Shown one piece after another: positions 59,012 to 64,000 of a DNA stretch of 64,000 nucleotides. How positions within the stretch are numbered: the stretch's first letter is position 1; each line of letters begins with the position of its first letter. A program made the position numbers and the translations under genes. Below the pieces are notes generated by a model, which saw nothing but the letters and a program-made list of their open reading frames with translations, did not search any database and was not told where the DNA came from. The DNA comes from Microbacterium sp. ET2 (GTDB taxonomy: Bacteria; Actinomycetota; Actinomycetes; Actinomycetales; Microbacteriaceae). The stretch lies in assembly GCF_030347395.1 (NCBI RefSeq), contig NZ_CP128170.1, positions 3,038,001 through 3,102,000 on the forward strand, read 5' to 3'.

Positions 59012-60340
59012 GTGGAGGTCCTTGCATTCGTCATCGGCATCGCCCTGATGGTCGTCGGGCTGGCGGTTTCCATCGCCCTCCATGAGCTCGGGCACCTGTG
59101 GCCCGCCAAGCGCTTCGGTGTACGCGTCGGTCAGTACATGATCGGCTTCGGACCGACGCTGTGGTCGCGCCGCATCGGCGAGACCGAATACGGCGTCAAG
59201 GCGATCCCGCTCGGCGGATACATCTCCATGGCGGGCATGTACCCGCCCTCGCCCAAGAGCGGCGAGCGCGGCGGTCGGGCCGGCGGCGGGTTCTTCGCCA
59301 CCATGGTGCAGGACGCGCGCGCGGCCAACGACGAGACCCTCGACGGCGACGACGACCGTCGCGTGTTCTACAAGCTGCCGGTGTGGAAGCGGATCGTCGT
59401 CATGCTGGGGGGACCGATCATGAACTTCCTGTTCGCGATCGTGCTCTTCGCCATCCTGCTCTCGGGGATCGGCGTGCAGACATCGACGACGACGGTCCAG
59501 ACGGTCAACGAGTGCGTGATCCCGGCGTCATCGGAACGTGCGGCCTGCGAACCATCCGACCCGGCCGCGCCCGCAGCGGCGGCCGGTTTCGAGCCGGGCG
59601 ATGAGATCGTCTCGATCGACGGTACGACGATCTCGACCTTCGCCGAAGCCTCGGAGATCATCCGTTCGTCCCCGGGCGACACCCTCTCGGTGGTGGTGCA
59701 GCGCGACGGCGAGGAGCGCACTCTCCAGCTCGTGCCCACGACGGCCGAGCGGAGGGTCTACGACGAAGCCGGGATGCCGGTGACCGATGCCTCGGGCGGG
59801 GCCATCACCGAGGAGGTGGGTTTCGCCGGCATCGCCCCGTCCACGACCTACGTCCAGCAGCCGATCTGGGCCGGCCCGCAGTTCGCCTTCGAGAATGTCG
59901 GCGCCGTCGCCGGGGTGATCTGGCAGCTTCCGGTGCGCATCTACGACACCGCCACGACGCTGTTCACCGGCGAGGAGCGCGACCCCAACGGACCCCTCAG
60001 CGTCGTCGGCGTCGGGGTGCTCGCCGGCGAGGTCGCTGCCGCCGAGGCGCCGATCCTCAACCGGGTCGCGGGCTTCCTCTCCCTGCTGGCATCGCTGAAC
60101 GTCGCCCTGTTCGCCTTCAACCTGCTGCCCCTGCTCCCTCTCGACGGCGGCCACGTCGTCGTGGCGCTCTGGGACGGCATCAAACGGGCATGGGCGAAGC
60201 TGTTCCGTCGCCCACCCCCGAAGCCGGTCGACGCCACCAAGCTCGTTCCGGTCACCTTCGTGGTGTTCGTAGCGCTCCTGGTGATGGGCGGCACGCTGAT
60301 CCTCGCCGACATCCTGAACCCGATCTCGCTCTTCGGTTGA
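59012..60340 (+). CDS. Site-2 intramembrane metalloprotease (RseP/Rip1 family, M50)
   Basis: 442 residues. Zinc protease that cuts transmembrane segments, usually of anti-sigma factors. HELGH lies in the first helix (residues 24-28), the third zinc ligand in LLPLDGGHV near 380, and a PDZ domain between (AAAAAGFEPGDEIVSIDG). The GTG at 59012 lies nine bases behind TATAGC (58997-59002) and gives the conserved N-terminus; a GTG at 59003 overlaps the -10 spacing. In mycobacteria rip1 lies between dxr and gcpE; here other genes have come between. Confidence 0.93.
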   Translation: MEVLAFVIGIALMVVGLAVSIALHELGHLWPAKRFGVRVGQYMIGFGPTLWSRRIGETEYGVKAIPLGGYISMAGMYPPSPKSGERGGRAGGGFFATMVQDARAANDETLDGDDDRRVFYKLPVWKRIVVMLGGPIMNFLFAIVLFAILLSGIGVQTSTTTVQTVNECVIPASSERAACEPSDPAAPAAAAGFEPGDEIVSIDGTTISTFAEASEIIRSSPGDTLSVVVQRDGEERTLQLVPTTAERRVYDEAGMPVTDASGGAITEEVGFAGIAPSTTYVQQPIWAGPQFAFENVGAVAGVIWQLPVRIYDTATTLFTGEERDPNGPLSVVGVGVLAGEVAAAEAPILNRVAGFLSLLASLNVALFAFNLLPLLPLDGGHVVVALWDGIKRAWAKLFRRPPPKPVDATKLVPVTFVVFVALLVMGGTLILADILNPISLFG

Positions 60341-60367
60341 CCTCACGCGAGCGCGGGCGAGCGACGC

Positions 60368-62338
60368 TCAGGCGGTGACGGGCGACAGCGCGGCGGCCAC
60401 CAGGCGCTCGAGCGTCAGCATCCCGTCCCTGGACAGGATCGATTCGAGGTGCCCCTGGATGGAGGCGAAGCCGGGCCCGCGGAGGGCGAAGACGTCGCCC
60501 GTGGCGGGGTCGGTGGCCACCGCGACATCGACAGCCCCGTCCGCACCGATCCGGGTGGTTCCGGCGGGGACCCGCGCGGTGAAGGTGTTGTAGAAGCCGA
60601 TCGATGCGGGTTCGCCGAACACGTCCACCGTCTTCTGCAGGCCCTGGTGGGGCTGATCGAGCGGGACGAGGCCGATGCCCAGCCCGTCGGCGAGGATCTG
60701 GTGACTCAGGCACACCGCGACGAGAGGGCGGCCCTGCGCACGGCGACGGGCGACGACCTCGCGCATGCGCCGCATCCGCGGTGTGGACGGGTCCCGCGGA
60801 TCACCTGGTCCCGGGCCGGATACGACCAGCTCCGCGGCATCGATCTGTTCGTCCGAGACCTGGTCCCACGCCACGATCTCGACGTCGAGACCGAGGTGGC
60901 GCAGCTGATGGGCGAGCATCGTGGTGAACCGATCCTCGGCGTCGACGACGATCGCCGAGCGACCGGCGAAAGGGCCCCCGCCCTCGGGGGCCTCCTGCGG
61001 GTTCAGCCAGAAGGCGGCCAGGCGGGCGTTGCGCGAGGACAGGAGCGAGGCGATCTCAGGGTCGGATCCGAGGGGTCGCACCTCGGCGGCAGGAGCATCT
61101 TCGTCGATCGCGTCGTCCCCCGCGGCCGGGACCGGCAGGACGGCCGGCGCCGGGCGATCGCGCGGAATCGCGCCGATGGCGCCCAGCACCCCGGCGGCCT
61201 TGCCGTGCGTCTCGCCGACTTCGCCGTACGGATCGGAATGGCGCACCAGTGTCGCGCCGACGGGAACGCGAAGCCGACCGTCGACGAGATACGCCGTGCG
61301 GATGAGGATCGGCGCATCGAGGTCGTGCGTCGACTCGCCTTCGGGGATCGCATCGGTGCGCGGAGTGAAGAGGGCGGCGACACCGGAGTAGTAGCCCCGG
61401 GGCGAGGTCTCGTGACGTGTGATGACCGTGCAGGCGTTCTGCATGGGGGATCCGGTCACGGTCGGGGCGAACATCGTTTCGCGGAGGATCTCCCGAGGGT
61501 CCAGACGGCTGCGTCCGCGCAGCACGTACTCGGTGTGGGTGAGGCGCGACATCTCCTTCAGGTGCGGCCCGGTGATGCGCCCGCCATCGGAGCAGACGGC
61601 GCTCATCATCTTCAGCTCCTCGTCCACGACCATGAAGAGCTCCTCGGTCTCCTTGGTCGATCTGAGGAACTCCGTGAGCGTCTCGACGGTCGCGCCGCCT
61701 TCGGGATGGCGGAACGTCCCGGAGATCGGGTTCATCGTCACCACGCCGTCGCGGGCGCTGACATGGGCCTCGGGGCTCGCGCCGACGGCGATGTGGCCGG
61801 GTGTCACCACGGCGAAGGTCCAATACGCGCCGCGCTCGTGTTCGAGGAGCGCCCGGAACCACGTCAGCGCGGCGGTGACCGGGTCGGCGTCGACGGCGGC
61901 GGTGAAATCGCGCCGGATGACGAAGTTCGCTCCCTCGCCGCGGCCGATCTCGTCGGCGATGACGCGCCGGACGATGTCGGCGTACGCCTCGTCGTCGATG
62001 TCGAAGCCGGCGTCCTGCAGCGCGACCGGTGCGCTCGGCAGCTCGGCGAGCGCTTCCGCCCGCGAGATCACGGTGCGACCGGTGACGATGAGGCAACGCA
62101 ACGGGGCCCCGTCGTCGTGGCACGCGAAGCCGCGTTCGCGGACCTGTCGGAAGGGCACGAGGGCGAGAACCTCGCGCGGCGTACCCGAGGTATCGGTCAG
62201 CGGGATATCGGCGAGGAGGTCGACGTCCACGACGTCGCCGGTCAGCAGCTCCACGGTCTCGGCGTCGCGGGCGATGAGGGCGAAGGGCAGGGCGCCCTGG
62301 GCGAGCTCGGCGAACAGGTCGTGGGGGAAGCCGGTCAT
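60368..62338 (-). CDS. Fused anthranilate synthase-type protein (TrpE-TrpG, PhzE-like)
   Basis: 656 residues: a chorismate-binding TrpE domain (1-~430: FVIRRDFTAAV, MNPISGTFRHPEGG, SPMQNACTVI, YYSGVAALF) fused to a glutamine amidotransferase domain (about 455-640, Cys in VAVCLSHQILADG near 543, then PHQGLQK, GFYNTF). The fusion looks like PhzE (aminodeoxyisochorismate) as well as Streptomyces TrpEG. Because its leader has two Trp codons, a tryptophan-pathway role making anthranilate is preferred. No other phenazine or trp gene is adjacent. The ATG at 62338 has GAAAGACCGAG before it. Confidence 0.88.
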   Translation of the reverse strand: MTGFPHDLFAELAQGALPFALIARDAETVELLTGDVVDVDLLADIPLTDTSGTPREVLALVPFRQVRERGFACHDDGAPLRCLIVTGRTVISRAEALAELPSAPVALQDAGFDIDDEAYADIVRRVIADEIGRGEGANFVIRRDFTAAVDADPVTAALTWFRALLEHERGAYWTFAVVTPGHIAVGASPEAHVSARDGVVTMNPISGTFRHPEGGATVETLTEFLRSTKETEELFMVVDEELKMMSAVCSDGGRITGPHLKEMSRLTHTEYVLRGRSRLDPREILRETMFAPTVTGSPMQNACTVITRHETSPRGYYSGVAALFTPRTDAIPEGESTHDLDAPILIRTAYLVDGRLRVPVGATLVRHSDPYGEVGETHGKAAGVLGAIGAIPRDRPAPAVLPVPAAGDDAIDEDAPAAEVRPLGSDPEIASLLSSRNARLAAFWLNPQEAPEGGGPFAGRSAIVVDAEDRFTTMLAHQLRHLGLDVEIVAWDQVSDEQIDAAELVVSGPGPGDPRDPSTPRMRRMREVVARRRAQGRPLVAVCLSHQILADGLGIGLVPLDQPHQGLQKTVDVFGEPASIGFYNTFTARVPAGTTRIGADGAVDVAVATDPATGDVFALRGPGFASIQGHLESILSRDGMLTLERLVAAALSPVTA

Positions 62339-62376
62339 CTCGGTCTTTCGTCAGGGGGCGGTCACCCTACGAAGAA

Positions 62377-62394
62377 GACCGCCCGGAGGCGGTC
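62377..62394 (-). terminator. Attenuator terminator of the anthranilate synthase gene
   Basis: On the minus strand GACCGCC-TCCG-GGCGGTC forms a 7-bp hairpin followed by TTCTTCG, between the Trp-rich leader peptide and the structural gene. A second stem (62411-62428, TCACCGC/GCGGTGA) overlaps the leader-peptide end, giving the alternative fold needed for ribosome-controlled attenuation. Confidence 0.6.
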
Positions 62395-62417
62395 GGATGT
62401 CGCGCGAACATCACCGC

Positions 62418-62447
62418 CTACGCGGTGAGCCACCAGTGCGCCAACAT
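62418..62447 (-). CDS. trpL: trp leader peptide MLAHWWLTA
   Basis: A nine-codon open frame with two adjacent Trp codons (TGG TGG at positions 5-6), ending in TAG inside the first attenuator stem. It resembles the leader peptide of the Streptomyces venezuelae trpEG attenuator. Ribosome stalling at the Trp codons when charged tRNA-Trp is scarce should favour the antiterminator and allow transcription. The ATG is six bases behind a -10 box, so the leader mRNA probably starts at or near the AUG. Confidence 0.75.
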   Translation of the reverse strand: MLAHWWLTA

Positions 62448-62453
62448 GCGGCG

Positions 62454-62459
62454 AACCTA
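62454..62459 (-). promoter_or_regulatory. -10 box of the trp leader transcript
   Basis: TAGGTT on the minus strand, six bases before the leader-peptide ATG at 62447, with no ribosome binding site between. Confidence 0.5.
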
Positions 62460-62522
62460 CCACACCGGCATCGCAACCCCGCGGGCGAGCCGGTTTTCCC
62501 GCCCGGGCGCACGCGCGCGGCG

Positions 62523-62528
62523 TAGGCT
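62523..62528 (+). promoter_or_regulatory. -10 box of the ispG promoter
   Basis: TAGGCT six bases before the ispG GTG at 62535; divergent from the trp leader promoter, 64 bases away. Confidence 0.5.
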
Positions 62529-62534
62529 GAAAGG

Positions 62535-63686
62535 GTGCCTGCTGTGAACATCGGTATGCCTCGCGTGCCCGAGGTCCTCGCCCCCCGCCGCAAGACCCGG
62601 CAGATCCGCGTCGGAAAGGTCCTGGTCGGCGGTGATGCCCCCGTGAGCGTCCAGTCCATGACCACCACGCCGACGACCAACATCAATGCCACCCTCCAGC
62701 AGATCGCCGAACTGACGGCATCCGGCTGCGAGATCGTGCGCGTGGCGGTGCCGTCCCAGGACGACGCCGATGTGCTCCACATCATCGCCAAGAAGAGTCA
62801 GATCCCGGTCATCGCCGACATCCACTTCCAGCCGAAGTACGTCTTCCAGGCGATCGACGCGGGCTGCGGCGCGGTGCGGGTGAACCCCGGCAACATCCGC
62901 AAGTTCGACGATCAGGTGGGCGCGATCGCCAAGGCCGCGAAGGATGCGGGCGTCTCGCTGCGCATCGGGGTGAACGCCGGCTCACTCGATCCGCGACTTC
63001 TGGAGAAGTACGGCAAGGCGACGCCCGAGGCGCTGATGGAGAGCGCCGTGTGGGAGGCGTCGCTGTTCGAGGAGCACGACTTCCACGACTTCAAGATCTC
63101 GGTCAAGCACAACGACCCGGTCGTCATGGTCAAGGCCTACCGCCTGCTCGCCGAGCGCGGCGACTGGCCGCTGCACCTCGGTGTGACCGAGGCGGGCCCC
63201 GCCTTCCAGGGCACCATCAAGAGCGCGACGGCGTTCGGCATTTTGCTGGGAGAGGGGATCGGCGACACGATCCGCGTCTCGCTCTCGGCGCCCCCGGCGG
63301 AAGAGGTCAAGGTCGGGCACCAGATCCTCCAGTCGCTGAATCTGCGCGAGCGCAAGCTCGAGATCGTCTCCTGCCCGTCGTGCGGACGCGCGCAGGTGGA
63401 CGTGTACTCCCTCGCCGACAACGTCACCGAGGGCCTGAAGGACATGACCGTCCCGCTGCGCGTCGCCGTCATGGGCTGCGTCGTGAACGGTCCCGGCGAA
63501 GCCCGCGAGGCCGACCTCGGCGTCGCATCCGGCAACGGAAAGGGGCAGATCTTCGTCAAGGGTCAGGTCATCAAGACCGTGCCCGAGTCCGAGATCGTCG
63601 CCACCCTCATCGAGGAGGCCAACCGCATCGCCGACGAGATGGGCCCCGACGCACCCCTCGGGACCGCGCAGGTCGTCACGACCTGA
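62535..63686 (+). CDS. ispG: 4-hydroxy-3-methylbut-2-en-1-yl diphosphate synthase
   Basis: 383 residues. [4Fe-4S] enzyme that turns MEcPP into HMBPP, the next-to-last step of the MEP pathway. TIM-barrel N-terminal part ([40 protein letters not shown]) and C-terminal cluster domain with CPSCGR near 280 and [10 protein letters not shown] near 313 carrying the three cluster cysteines and the catalytic Glu. GTG start behind TAGGCT by six bases. Confidence 0.97.
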   Translation: MPAVNIGMPRVPEVLAPRRKTRQIRVGKVLVGGDAPVSVQSMTTTPTTNINATLQQIAELTASGCEIVRVAVPSQDDADVLHIIAKKSQIPVIADIHFQPKYVFQAIDAGCGAVRVNPGNIRKFDDQVGAIAKAAKDAGVSLRIGVNAGSLDPRLLEKYGKATPEALMESAVWEASLFEEHDFHDFKISVKHNDPVVMVKAYRLLAERGDWPLHLGVTEAGPAFQGTIKSATAFGILLGEGIGDTIRVSLSAPPAEEVKVGHQILQSLNLRERKLEIVSCPSCGRAQVDVYSLADNVTEGLKDMTVPLRVAVMGCVVNGPGEAREADLGVASGNGKGQIFVKGQVIKTVPESEIVATLIEEANRIADEMGPDAPLGTAQVVTT

Positions 63687-63733
63687 CGCGCGGGCGTGCT
63701 CCGAATTCCGCGAGCGGAAGCAGCCCGGCGGGC

Positions 63734-64000
63734 TCAGCTCCAGAGTGCGTGGTAGGCGTTGATCGCCGGCTGGCCGCCGAGGTGGGCGTACAGAACAGTG
63801 GATGACCTGGGGATGTCGCCGCCCTTCACGAGATCGATGAGCCCTGCGAGAGATTTCCCTTCGTAGACCGGATCGGTGATCATCGCTTCGAGCTGGGCCC
63901 CGAGAGACATGGCCTCCATGGTCGAGTCGACCGGGATGCCGTACAGGTCGCCGGCCCAGCCCTCGAGCACCTGCATCTCGTCGTCGCGGAGGTCGCGGCC
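63734..64000 (-). CDS. 1-aminocyclopropane-1-carboxylate deaminase/D-cysteine desulfhydrase family, C-terminal part
   Basis: Only the last 88 codons are inside the window; the frame remains open to its edge. The PLP fold-type II pattern GDLYGIPVDST, LEAMITDPVYEGKSLAGL and VLYAHLGGQPA matches this family. Glu in VYEGKS and Leu in YAHLGG are the residues that separate true ACC deaminases from D-cysteine desulfhydrases (Ser and Thr there), so ACC deaminase is favoured. That enzyme breaks the plant ethylene precursor to ammonia and 2-oxobutyrate. The catalytic Lys lies outside the window. Confidence 0.78.
   Translation of the reverse strand, partial: GRDLRDDEMQVLEGWAGDLYGIPVDSTMEAMSLGAQLEAMITDPVYEGKSLAGLIDLVKGGDIPRSSTVLYAHLGGQPAINAYHALWS

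Noticed and set aside
60368-62338. Phenazine gene cluster, suggested by the PhzE-like fusion
   Set aside because: No phzB, C, D, F or G homologue is near, and the leader carries Trp codons, which points to tryptophan synthesis.

Overview
The window is high-GC DNA carrying mostly core chromosomal genes. Gene content and order point to an actinobacterium of the family Microbacteriaceae, most likely Microbacterium or a close relative. The signs are an actinobacterial Rho with a long low-complexity insertion, the order argS-lysA-hom-thrC-thrB-rho-prfA, a wecA-like gene just ahead of the ATP synthase operon, DUF3097, DUF222-HNH and YcnI genes, and many start codons that sit only 6-9 bases behind a TANNNT -10 box (leaderless mRNAs). 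The genus is inferred from gene content, not from rRNA, which is absent here.

Left part (1-11 kb). The end of a tyrosine phosphatase gene is followed by an iron-type siderophore-interacting-domain gene under a DtxR-like box, an arginase-family/HExxH pair, a PspA homologue, a TPM-domain gene broken by one extra base, DUF3097, trmB and a CPBP-type membrane protein. A small stress-type operon (DUF7144, a frameshifted DUF6325 gene, SHOCT) lies behind a DevR/DosR-like palindrome. Then come tRNA-Arg(CCG), an SGNH hydrolase and a transglutaminase-like protein.

Middle (11-37 kb). argS, a DUF2993 lipid-binding protein, the lysine/threonine genes lysA-hom-thrC-thrB, rho and prfA run in one direction. 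An amidase, a holin-like membrane protein and a cysK-cysK-cysE sulfur operon stand between prfA and its usual partner prmC. After prmC come the threonylcarbamoyl-AMP synthase gene, a WecA-like phosphosugar transferase, an AtpI-like membrane protein and the complete ATP synthase operon atpBEFHAGDC, whose atpB appears to start at CTG.

Right part (37-64 kb). YaaA, DUF4282 and proline-rich membrane proteins and an aldo/keto reductase precede a heterodimeric ABC exporter with one degenerate ATP site. Next are a PP2C phosphatase beside an EccC/EssC-like FtsK ATPase, an amino-acid permease, asparaginase, OsmC, PlsC and a lipoprotein FKBP. The isoprenoid/site-2 protease set dxr-rip1-ispG, compact in many actinobacteria, is here interrupted by a stand-alone MurE-like ligase, YcnI plus a His-rich membrane protein, a DUF222-HNH gene, and a fused anthranilate-synthase-type gene with a leaderless Trp-Trp attenuator peptide. 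The window ends inside a probable ACC deaminase gene.

No CRISPR array, prophage, insertion sequence or rRNA was seen, and no intergenic stretch exceeds 300 bases. I did not find a clearly new system. The best leads are the trp attenuator, the DevR-like and DtxR-like operators, the CTG start of atpB, the odd cysK paralogue and the PP2C/EccC-like pair.
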